Shown here: positions 49,046-60,500 of the stretch, piece by piece | Numbering within the stretch: position 1 is the stretch's first letter | How the letters are laid out: each line of letters begins with the position of its first letter | Assembly (NCBI RefSeq): GCF_003721245.1 | Contig: NZ_RIZG01000001.1 | Location: 598,723-662,722 of the forward strand | Source: Marinomonas hwangdonensis | Lineage (GTDB): Bacteria; Pseudomonadota; Gammaproteobacteria; Pseudomonadales; Marinomonadaceae | DNA length: 64,000 bases | Direction of reading: 5' to 3' | Notes under the pieces: model-generated | Seen by the model: only the letters and a program-made list of their open reading frames with translations | What the model was told of the DNA's origin: nothing | The model's database searches: none | Translations under genes and position numbers: made by a program

Positions 49046-50686
49046 ATGACTGTTCAACCTTTGTCTGCTAAGGCGACGCCTTCCCAAAACGTGACCACCA
49101 AAGCGGTGTTCACTAAAAATCGATTTGCTAAGACGGCCCTGGCGTTGCTTGTGGCAACCGCTGTGGCGGGTTGTTCGGTTTCTCCTTCACGCTTAAGTGA
49201 CAATGATGTTATGGCGAATACGGTTGAGAACCAAACTCTGTTAGCCGAAGACTTTGCTCCGGTTACGCAGGCTATTGACCTTAACGAAGCGTTTGCTCGT
49301 ACGATTAAGCATAACCGTGATGCCCGTCTAAAGGCTTTTGAAGCCGTGGTGTCACAGGGGCAGTTGGCGGTGGATCAGTTTGATATGTTACCTGAACTTG
49401 CCGCCCGAGCTGGCTACACCTACCGTAATAATTATGCGGCGTCGGCGTCTGTGTCGTTTTCCGGTGATGAGCCGGCGGCACTGGGTAATAATCCGAGCTA
49501 TTCTGTTTCGTCCGATAAAAGCACAGTGAATGCGAGCATTGGCGCCACTTGGGACGTGCTGGATTTTGGCTTGTCGTATTTTCGAGCCAAGCAACAAGCG
49601 GATCGTTTTCTGATTTCCAAAGAGCGTGAGCGCAAAGTCGTCCATAACATCATGCAGCAAGCGCGTAACGCTTATTATCGGGCGGTGTCTGCTGAACGAC
49701 TATTGAACAAGATTAATCCATTGATCATTCAATCCCGCTCTGCGCTAGCGGATTCAGCACGTATTGAGCAAATGCGTGCGCAGTCGCCGATGGAAGCCTT
49801 AAATTACCAAAGAGCCCTGTTGGAGTCTTTACGCACCTTGCAAGACCTACGCAAAGACCTGATGCCAGCCAAGGCGGAATTAGCAACGTTAATGGGGCTT
49901 AACCCTGCTGAGCCATTTGAACTGGCTGATGTCTCAACACCAAATTTCCAAGTGCCAGAGTTTAATCTGGACATTAGTGCCATGGAACGGACGGCCTTGG
50001 TGCGTCGTCCTGAATTGATCGAAGCACAGTATCAAGAGCGCATCACCAAAGAAGAAATCAGCTCATCATTTTTAACGTTATTTCCGAATCTGAGCTTAAA
50101 TGCGGGTGTGTACTACGACGGCTCAGATTATTTAAGAAATAATGATTGGACCAGTGCTGGTTTAGGGGTGAATTGGAACCTCATGAACGTCTTTCGCTAT
50201 GGTAAAATCGATCAGCTTAATAAGTTAAAAGTGGCTGCCACCAAACAGCAGGCGTTGGCCGTTTCCATGGCGGTCATCTCACAGGTACACATTGCCAATA
50301 TTGAGTATGCAGAAGCCCAAGACACCTATGACTTATCGACGCGTTATTTGGATGTAGCGAACCGTATTCAAGAGCAGGTGCAATCCAGTCGCGCTGCCCA
50401 AAACGTCGGTGAGTTGACGGTAATCAGTGAAGAGCTGAATGCCTTGTTGGCGGAACTACGCCGCGATCTGGCGTATGCCGATTTGCAAAATACCTTCGGT
50501 AAAATGCTGGTATCTATGGGCTTGGATCCACTGCCAAATGGCTTTGGTGGCATGAATTTAGAAGAACTTTCCAGTGCCTTTGACATCATGTTTGAGCGTT
50601 GGTCACAAGGTGACGTAGATGTAGTCAGTGAAGAACAAATGCAAGCGGCTTACTTATCCGTCAAGGCCATGAGGGAAGAGGGGTAA
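49046..50686 (+). CDS. TolC-family outer-membrane channel protein
   Basis: A 546-aa outer-membrane efflux protein with two OEP repeats. Its N terminus carries a signal with a possible lipobox (LVATAVAGC, Cys43). Long helical regions (RLLNKINPLIIQSRSALADS, LNKLKVAATKQQALAVSM) alternate with short strand segments (LPELAARAGYTYRNN, LFPNLSLNAGVYYDG), as in the TolC barrel-tunnel fold. It should form the exit duct. The long hydrophilic stretch before the signal is unusual; a start at a later Met is possible. Only three bases separate it from the adaptor gene. Confidence 0.9.
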   Translation: MTVQPLSAKATPSQNVTTKAVFTKNRFAKTALALLVATAVAGCSVSPSRLSDNDVMANTVENQTLLAEDFAPVTQAIDLNEAFARTIKHNRDARLKAFEAVVSQGQLAVDQFDMLPELAARAGYTYRNNYAASASVSFSGDEPAALGNNPSYSVSSDKSTVNASIGATWDVLDFGLSYFRAKQQADRFLISKERERKVVHNIMQQARNAYYRAVSAERLLNKINPLIIQSRSALADSARIEQMRAQSPMEALNYQRALLESLRTLQDLRKDLMPAKAELATLMGLNPAEPFELADVSTPNFQVPEFNLDISAMERTALVRRPELIEAQYQERITKEEISSSFLTLFPNLSLNAGVYYDGSDYLRNNDWTSAGLGVNWNLMNVFRYGKIDQLNKLKVAATKQQALAVSMAVISQVHIANIEYAEAQDTYDLSTRYLDVANRIQEQVQSSRAAQNVGELTVISEELNALLAELRRDLAYADLQNTFGKMLVSMGLDPLPNGFGGMNLEELSSAFDIMFERWSQGDVDVVSEEQMQAAYLSVKAMREEG

Positions 50687-50689
50687 AGT

Positions 50690-51424
50690 ATGTGGCACAA
50701 GGCTGGTATTGTCGTTATGGCTTTTTCTTTAGCGAGCCCGCTTGCTGCACAAACGACCAATGCCCGAGGGCTTTTGGTCGCCACTCATCAGGCGACCTTG
50801 TCGAGTGAGTTGGCGGCGAGAGTGGTTGAGTTGCCTAAAAAAATGGGCGAATCTTTCAAGCAAGGCGATACCCTTGTGGCGTTAGATTGTCGCTTGTTTG
50901 AGGCCCAGCAGGATAAAGTTTCTGCCGAAGTGAGGATAGCGCAAATACGTTTGGAAAATACCAAGCAGCTTAACCAGCTTCGCTCTATTGGCACCCTTGA
51001 GGTGGCTATAGCGGAATCGGAACTGCAAAAAATCATCTCGGAACAGCGCATCGCTCAACTTAACGTGGAGCGGTGCGAGATCAAAGCGCCATTTGATGGC
51101 GCGGTTGAGCAGCTGGATATTTCCCCTTTTGAAGTCGTACAGCAGCAGCAAGCCTTGCTCAAAATTGTGGGGGTTAGCCGTTTAGACGCAGACATTATTG
51201 TTCCTGCTGAATGGCTATCTTGGTTAAAAATAGGCGCCTCCACTCGTTTGCAAGTAGAAGAAACACAGCAAGTGTTACAGGCGTTTGTCAGCCATATCGG
51301 CCCAAGCGTCGATCCGACCAGTCAAACCGTGCAAATACGAGCTAGTATAAAAGACGTACCCGCCAAGGTGTTGCCGGGAATGAGCGTGTTGGCCAAATTC
51401 AATGAAGTGGCGTTAACCCGTTAA
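50690..51424 (+). CDS. HlyD/RND-type periplasmic adaptor, short form
   Basis: A 244-aa membrane-fusion protein with a cleavable Sec signal (IVVMAFSLASPLAAQ). A lipoyl-like half (LSSELAARVVELPKKMGESF, GDTLVALDCR), a hairpin helix (about 70-120) and the second lipoyl half (CEIKAPFDGAVEQLDIS) follow, then a beta-barrel part. It is much shorter than typical HlyD (about 480) or AcrA (about 400) because the helical hairpin is reduced. It would bridge TolC to an inner-membrane partner that is not in this window. Confidence 0.88.
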   Translation: MWHKAGIVVMAFSLASPLAAQTTNARGLLVATHQATLSSELAARVVELPKKMGESFKQGDTLVALDCRLFEAQQDKVSAEVRIAQIRLENTKQLNQLRSIGTLEVAIAESELQKIISEQRIAQLNVERCEIKAPFDGAVEQLDISPFEVVQQQQALLKIVGVSRLDADIIVPAEWLSWLKIGASTRLQVEETQQVLQAFVSHIGPSVDPTSQTVQIRASIKDVPAKVLPGMSVLAKFNEVALTR

Positions 51425-51542
51425 CAACAGCAAGAAGGCTGTGCGTCAAGTTATTAAACGAATGTCTAACAAGGCCAGCTAAAAGACAAGCTAAATTGCC
51501 GAAGACGTTACTGAAAAAATATACCCCTAAGAGGTGGTGATC

Positions 51543-54500
51543 ATGAAGAAGCAAGATTCCAATAAGCCAAACAAGTCAGCAGCCGCTAAACGTGCTCCAG
51601 TCAATAAAAAGCAGGCTCGCAAACCGCTTATTTCGGCCTTAGAGCCGCGACTCTTGTTAGACGGTGCTGCTGTGGTCACTGCAGTAGAGGCATTCACTGA
51701 CTCACAGCTTCATGATGGATTTCAAACCGACGCAAGCCAGCAAGACACAGATACTTCTCTCGTCATCGCCCCAACTGAAGTGAGGGCGGTTGATCCTGCG
51801 TTAAATAATGGCAAAAAAGAAGTAGTCTTTATTGAAGACAACGTGGCTGATTACCAGACTCTAATAGACGGTATTGGTGCGGGTATAGAAGTTGTCTTAT
51901 TGGACTCCACTCAAGACGGCCTCGCGCAAATGGCGTTATGGGCGCAGAGCAACAGTGACTACGATGCGATTCATATCATCAGCCATGGCGCCGAAGGGCA
52001 AGTCAATTTAGGGGGATTTAGTCTAGATAATTTTACCGTTAACACTCGTTCTGCTGATCTAGCTCAGCTGGGCGCGGCGCTTAATGAAGACGGTGATTTG
52101 CTGCTTTACGGCTGTGAAGTCGCCAGCGGCGAAGGGCAAGACTTTATTATCGCTTTAGCCCAAGCCACCCAAGCGGACGTGGCCGCGTCGGATGACTTGA
52201 CGGGTTCTGCTGTGTTGGGTGGGGATTGGCAGTTAGAATTCCAACAAGGACAGATAAGCGAGACACAATTTTTAGATGATTCTGTTGAAGATATTTATCA
52301 CTATACTTTAGCGCCAGTCACAGAAATAACTTCTACATTTACAGGACTTGGAAGTTCAGATACAGGCGGTACAGGATTTAAGTCATTAACAGACCCTAAT
52401 TTGGTGGTAAGTAACGGTTTTATTGCTGCAAATCCAGATATTTATTTAAATGATGTTAGTTCATTGAGCCAGCAATTAATTATAAAGGCTGATAATACTG
52501 ACGCAGAATCATTTGATGTCAGTGCGGTTAAATTATATGCATTCAATGCAAACGGAATAACTATCGACTCTACTTCGACAATTGTGTTCAAAGATAAAAC
52601 TGGCGTTGTGCTGCAAACAATGACTTTGAATTCAGATAAGGTAATGGCTCAAAACGTAGATACAAATATATTTAATATGTTCGATACTGGTAATAGTTCA
52701 CCAGTAACGAATGTTAGCTCTATTGAGTTCAATTTTGTGATTGCCGGTAGTTCTGCAAATGGAAATAATTTTTCTAGCTTAACGTTTAAAGACATTACTT
52801 ACACTAATGTAGTTGCCCCCGCCCCCACGGTCACCTCCGCCACCTACGATGCCAGCACCAACTCGCTGGTCGTCACCGGAACCGGTATGACAACTGGCGA
52901 CACCATCACCACGGGCAACTTGTCGCTGACCGGAGAGGGCGGTGCCAGCTACACCCTCACCAGCGCCAACGTGACTGCGGCCAGCGCCACCTCGTTCACC
53001 GTGGCCCTGAACGCCGCCGATCAGGCACATGTGGAAAGCTTGCTGAACAAAAATGGTACCGCCTCTGTAGGTAATACCACTTTCAATATCGCCGCCGCCG
53101 CTAACTGGGATGCTTCGCGCACCACCGCTGAAGACTTGACCGGCAACACGGTTACTGTCAGCAACTACACTGCTACCGCAGTCTCCTTTATCGAGACTGA
53201 TGCGGACTATGGTTCTGCAACCGCGACAAAAATAGTTATAGATAATACGTCAACAGATAGAACCATCACATTCAGTGATGATGGTGGAGGTAACCTTCTT
53301 GGTTTTGACGGCGGTGGCTTGTATGCGTCGAATGATGTGAGTGGAGACGGCAATGGAACGCAATTAACCATTGATATTGAATCTGGTTATTCGTTTGATT
53401 TGACAGGTGTGAGTGAGCTTGGAGGGTCAAGCACGGTCACTGTATCGTATACCAACGCGGATGGTTCGACGGGTGAGCCAACTGCGCTAAGCTCGGTTTT
53501 TCCGCTGAATGATGTTAAGCAAGTGGTTCTGTCGTCAACAGATTACGCTGTATTCAATGATTTCTTAATAAGTGATGTTAAAGCTATTGTAACTGGCCCC
53601 ACTGTCACCTCTGCCACCTACGATGCCAGCACCAACTCGCTGGTCGTCACCGGAACCGGTATGACCACAGGCGACACCATCACCACGGGCAACTTGTCGC
53701 TGACCGGAGAGGGCGGGGCCAGCTATACCCTCACCAGCGCTAACGTGACCGCAGCCAGTGCCACCTCGTTTACTGTGGCCCTGAACGCAGCCGACCAGTC
53801 CCATGTAGAAGGCTTACTGAACAAAAACGGCACCGCCTCCGTCGGCGCGACCACGTTTAACATCGCCGCTGCCGCCAACTGGGATGCTTCGCGCACCACC
53901 GCCGCAGACCTGACCGGCAATGGTGTCACCGTCAGCAATGTACAGACCCCGACCATTACCAGCTCTACCTATGATGCCAGTACGGGTGTACTGACAGTGA
54001 CGGGAAGCAATCTGGTCAACGCCGACGGTGCTGCTAACGACATTACCGCCAATAAATTCACCTTTAAAGGGGACTCTAGCGATTACACGTTAACGGATAC
54101 TTCTAACGTAGAAATCACGTCTGCTACCGAATTTACCATCACCTTATCGGCAACCGACAAGGCGGCCCTTGCATCGCGCCTTAACAAAGATGGCGACACC
54201 TCAACGGGAGGGACAGGCTATAACCTTGCCGTTGCCGATGACTGGAACACAGTAATCACAGGAGGCGACACCGCCGATCTCACCGGAAACGGCATTACTG
54301 TTAGCAATTACACCGCTCCCGCTGTCAACGCGGTCTTCGATTTCGAAGCTGGAACCGGCACATTCACCGTAGCTGGTGATAATGCATCAGCGACATTTGC
54401 TCACTCATCAGCGGGAGTGACGCTTACTGCTACAGCGTTAAATGACGTTATCTACACTGGTTCATTTGGCGGAGTTGGAAGCAAGCTGGGTGGCGCGGAA

Positions 54501-57500
54501 ACGCTTTACTATGGAGATAATGGAGAGGGTACTCAGTTAACATTTGCAATAACTGGATACACATTTGATATTAGCTCAATAAAGTTATACAACAACGGCC
54601 CTAGTGATACATTCACAATTACAACATCAAAATCGGGAACACAGTCATCAGGAATTGTAGCCGACTCTACCAGTAGTGGCGTCATCAGTATGAGCGGCGC
54701 AAATTTTACTGGCATTTCAAGTTTTACTATAACCAGCAGCAATAGTTTTATGATAGTTGCTGTAGATGACATTAATCTTAGCAATATCACCGTAGCTAGT
54801 GACACCACAGCACCCACTGTCACTTCTATTGAACGACAAACTTCTTCAAGTTCGATCACTGATGCGGATAGTGTTGTATATCGGGTAACATTTGATGAAG
54901 CCGTTAGCGCAATTGATGCGGCTGACTTTAGCGTTAGTGGTACGACGGCCACCGTAACCAATATCTTAAGTGCGGGTGGTAATGCTTACGATGTGACGGT
55001 TTCTGGCGGAGACTTAGCTGCGTTAAATTCGACTGTTACGCTGTCTTTTGCAGGTGAGCAAAATATCACCGATACTGCAGGCAATGCTCTGGCTGCGACC
55101 ACACCAACAGGCACAAATAACTCAACGTATGATGTTGTCAATTCACCTACTGTGACCACAGGTGATAATACTGGCGATAACCTATCTTTCTCCGACTACA
55201 CAGCCGACCTCGCCGATGGTGATGGTTTGTCATTGGCGGAGGCACTGCATTACGCTTCGGCTAACCAGACGGTGGCATTCGATCTGGCATCTGGTTCAAC
55301 CGTGAATATGAATGGTGGTACGTTGACTGTTGCGTCAGGCGTCACCTTTGATACCGACTCTATGAGTGCCTTGACCATTTCTAACGGCACATTGTCCCTT
55401 GGCGGAAACGTCACATTTACCAATGGAACCAGCGATGTATTAACGGTATCTAGCACGCTGGCTGGATCGGGCGCCTTGACAAAATCCGGTTCCGGCATAC
55501 TTACCTTGACTGGAGCAAACACCTATACCGGTTTGACCACGGTTTCAGCGGGAACCTTGGCAGTGGCGGCAGATTCTAATCTGGGCTCAGGTGCTGTGTC
55601 TTTGAACGGCGGTACTTTGGATGTGACAGCTAACACTACTATAGACAATGCTGTGACGCTGACTGGTGATGCCACAATTCAAACAGATTCTAGGCTCACC
55701 CTCTCCGGCACAGTGTCGGGCGACGGCAATACTCTGACCAAGACCGGTAGCGGTGATCTGAAGTTGTCGGGGAACAACAGTGGTTCTGCAATGGCGACTA
55801 CAGTTACTGCTGGTAATCTGATGATCTCGTCCAACGACAATCTCGGCACCGGCACGCTTACCCTAGACGGCGGTACGCTCTATCTTCAGAGTGCATCTGC
55901 TATTACCCACGGTATCACGCTTGGCAGCAGCGGTGGGACTATCCAGGTGACGGGTTCTGCTGACTCGACGGTCAGTGGTAATATTACTGGTTCGGGTGCC
56001 TTGACTAAGGGCGGTGGCCGCGTGTTGACACTAGGCGGAAGCAACAGCTTTTCTGGCGGCTTTAACATTGCCGGTAGCGCCGGCGGTGCAAACGTCATCG
56101 TGGCCGACGGGACCAATCTTGGTACCGGTGCAGTGACGCTAACCCAAGGCTTGCAGATCACAGGTTCTGGCACCATCACCAACAACTTCGTGTTGAATGG
56201 CGGTTTAATCAGTAATGCGAATGGTGTGATCTTGTCTGGAATACTTTCTGGTTCGGGTAATACTGAGAAATTAGGTGCTGGAACATTGTCTCTGTCTGGC
56301 ACAAATACTTACACAGGTACAACGACTGTTTCTTCCGGTATCTTGAGCGGTACAACATCAAGCTTGATTGGTAATATTGTTAATAATGCATCCGTTTGGT
56401 TTGATCAAAGCACAACAGGGGTATATGACAAAGTAATCAGTGGTACTGGGTCTGTGTCTATTGCCAGTGACGGTTCTGTTGAGTTTTCAGGTGTGAATAC
56501 GTACAGCGGTCAAACGGTCGTCGGTTACTTAGCGACGCTTATTTTGTCAGGAGGGAATGCGTTATCAGACAGCGGAGCGGTGACAGTATCGTCACCGTTT
56601 ACTCTAGTTTTGAAAGATAATGAGACCATAGGTTCGTTGGAGGGCGTTGGCTCCATAAACCTGTCTGACTACACATTGACGACTGGCGGTAATAATATTA
56701 ACACTGAATTCTCAGGTATTATTTATGGTGCCGGCGGTATAACCAAAGTAGGGTCGGGCATTTTTACTTTGAGTGGCGAGAATACTTATACTGGGGCGAC
56801 TGCTGTATCTGCGGGTAACTTAGTTGCATCAGGTGGCAGTGCGATTGCCGACACTAGCGCGTTGACAGTTTCATCGGGCGCGACGTTCGAATTAGATAAT
56901 TTTGATTCTGAAACGGTCGGCTCTATTGCGGGGACTGGAAGTATTGTTGCCAATGGTGGCACCTTGACCGTTGGCGGTAATAATACTTCGACCACCTTCT
57001 CCGGTGTGATGTCGGAAGGTTCCGAAGCCGTTGCTTTGATTAAATTAGGTAGTGGTACTCTGACCTTGTCGGGTAGTAATTCATATACCGGTGCGACGAC
57101 GGTTTCCGCGGGTACGTTATCTGTAACGGGCACTCTGAATGGACCAAACGCAGCGATAACGACCGTCAATGCGGGTACTCTTGAAGGTTCTGGTTCGATC
57201 AATAGTGCAGTATTAGTCAATTCAGGTGCGACATTGTCAGCAGGGATAACGGGAAGTGCTGGTACGTTAACCATAAATGGTGATTTGAGTTTTGATGAAG
57301 GTGTCATGGAATCCCTCATTGTTGATGAGAGTCATTATGACAAGGTAGTCGTCAATGGCACGGTAACATTGAGTAATAACTCGAGTTTATCGCTTTCTGG
57401 TGACTATGTTGTACCAGCGGCTGCAGAAGCTCAGAGTTTTGAACTGCTTAGTAACGATGGTTCAGATGCAATTACTGGCCGTTTTTCTAGCCTTACTGAA

Positions 57501-60500
57501 GGTGCCGCTAAGACATTTAACAGTGTTGATTTAGCGACGTCCTACGTGGGTAGCACAGGCAATGATTTCCTATTGACAGGTACAGCCATTGCTAGTGTGA
57601 CAGGCGTTTCGGCAACGACCGACGATGGTCACTACAAAGTGGGTGATACGATCGCGATTACCGTTGCCTTTAGCAAGGCTGTGACTGTTGATACCACTAA
57701 CGGCACACCGCAACTTACCTTGGAAACGGGCACAACAGATCGTGTTGCGAATTATGTTTCTGGTACTGGCTCGGACACATTGACCTTTTCTTATACGGTG
57801 CAAGAAGGCGATACCAGCTCAGATCTGGATTATATCAGCACGGCTGCTTTGGTGCTGAGCAATGGCACCATCAAAGATGGCACTAACGATGCCATTTTGA
57901 CCTTGCCAACCCCTAACTCTAGTGGTTCATTAGCGGTCAATAAAGCCATTGTGATTGACACCACAGCACCAAGTGCCACATCGACACCTGACTTGGCCAC
58001 TGTGTCCGACACAGGTGTTTCAAGTACCGACAACATTACCAATGACAACACGCCGACGGTCACAGGCACCGCAGAAGCGAATGCGACGGTAAAACTCTAT
58101 GATACGGATGGCACAACAGAGCTGGGTACAACCACCGCCGATGGCTCAGGTAATTGGGCCATCGCCAGCAGTGCACTATCTGCTGGAGCCCATACTTTAA
58201 CCACTAAAGCCACCGATGCAGCGGGTAACGTGAGCGTGGCCTCGTCTGGTTTAACGATCACGATTGATACCACGGGTCCGACCTTGTCTAGTTCATCTCC
58301 TGCTGATAACGCGGTGCAAGTGACACAAAGCGGCGACATTATCCTGACTTTTGATGAAGACATTAGTGGTATATCAGGAGTTGATAATATTTCTTTGGTT
58401 AATGTCACTACCGGCGTAACAGTCGAATCATTTAATGCTGGTACACTAACGATATTAGGTAAGACACTCACTATAACGCCATCAGCAGACCTTGACGAAG
58501 CAACAATGTACGCTATTCGAGTGGACGGCAATGCGGTACGTGACATCGCTGGGAATACCTATGCTGGCATCAGCGACAATACCACACTGAACTTCACCAC
58601 AGGTGTGACCGACTCTGTGGCACCAACGTTCTTGTCGATTCAGCGCACCAGCGATGCGGTGATTACTGGTTCGACGACCAGTTTTACCTTAACCTTTAAT
58701 GAAGCGGTGGATGTCACAGCAGCGGACTTTGTACTGGCGATAACTGGCTCAGTAGCTGGCACCATTGGTTCTATCTCGGGCTCGGGTACGAATAGCATTA
58801 CGGTTAATGTCACGGGCGTTTCTGGTGTGGGATCACTTGGTTTGAATCTGGCCTCTGACCATGCCGTCAAAGACCTAGCTGGTAACAATTTAGCCACAGT
58901 GGAGCCTGCGGACGATGAGGCCTACACCGTTGATACGGTAGCACCGACGTTAATTTCAATAAACCGCGTAGACAGTGCTACGACGAATGCCGACTCAGTA
59001 CAGTTTATCGCGGTGTTTAGCGAAACCGTAACAGGTTTGGGTATTGATGATTTCGAATTAACCGGAACGGCGACCAACGGTGCAAATATTAGCAGCGTAA
59101 CGGGTACCGGCAATGGTTTTGTGATTACTGTTGCTGGTGTGACAGGCGATGGTACTTTGGGTGTGCAACTGAAATCGGCCGCGACCGTGACCGATACCGC
59201 TACAAATGCCTTAACAACAACCACAGCCAGCGCCGTCACTGAGCAATATACGATAGATAACTCTGCACCGACGGCTACCGCGATTATCACGACCAATACC
59301 GCGTTAAGTACGGCCGATTCGGTGACTTTTAATGTGACTTTTAGTGAAGCCGTTACCCATGTCAGTATGGATGACTTTGAAATCTCTGGTGATGTGACGG
59401 GTACAGTGTCAGCCGTATCGGGTTCGGGCTCTTCTTATACCGTTACTGTTAGCAATGTTGTCGGTGATGGTGCCCTTGGCTTGAACTTCAAGTCTGGCCA
59501 AAACATGACAGACATTGCGGGCAATGCGTTGGCTGTTACAGAGCCGACAACGGACGAATCTTATGCTATCGACAATACTTTGCCGACGGTGACCAGTATT
59601 AGCCGTGGCATGGTTAACCAAGTGAAAGCGGGTACGGCCACTGATGTGGTCTTTACCGTGGTCTTTAGCGAAACGGTTTCCGATATCGCCATGGGTGATT
59701 TTGCTGTCACGGGCAATGCCACTAACACAGGTGTGAGCAGCGTTTCCAGCGCCGATGGTAAAGTCTTTAAAGTGACGGTGAGTGGGGTCAATGGCAGTAT
59801 CGGCCAAACGGTCGGCTTGAGTTTCACAGGCTCCGTAAATGATGCAGTGAATCAAGCTTCTACAGCGCAATTTACCGCTGGCGACCATTATACAATTGCA
59901 GGCACCTTACTAAATGAAGGCGCGTTAAGCCAAGCGCAGCTTGATGCCATTGTCGATCTAAACCGCGAAGGCACCTTGCTAGAGCAATCGGTCGCGGATG
60001 CCAAACAAGTGGTTATTATTGACTCCCGTGTGCCGGGTTTAGTCGAGCTGACCAAGCAAGCGAATCCAGAAGCGGATATTTGGTTATTGGATGGTTCACG
60101 CTCTGCGACTGAACAGATTACCGAGATCTTAGCCAACTACAACGATCTGGATGCATTGCATATCCTTTCTCACGGTGGAGCAGGGGAAATCTACCTCGGC
60201 GCAGAGACCCTTTCTGCCGATGCTATTAACCAAAACAGCGCCACCTTTGCGGCGTGGGACAATGCCCTCAGCGACAGCGGCGACATCCTGCTATACGGCT
60301 GTAACGTCGCCCAAGGGGACACCGGCATCGCCTTTATCAACCAACTCGCCCAAGTCACAGGCGCGAATATCGCTGCTTCTGATGACCTAACCGGCTCGGC
60401 TGAGCTGGGTGGCGATTGGGAGTTGGAAGTGAAGAGTGGGGAGGTAGAGACTAACGGAATAGAATTAGATAGTTATGGTGATACGCTTATTCCTACTAGC

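Noticed and set aside
60151..60390. Plus-strand 79-codon frame
   Set aside because: It is out of frame inside the second DUF4347 domain, which is clearly coding in the main frame.
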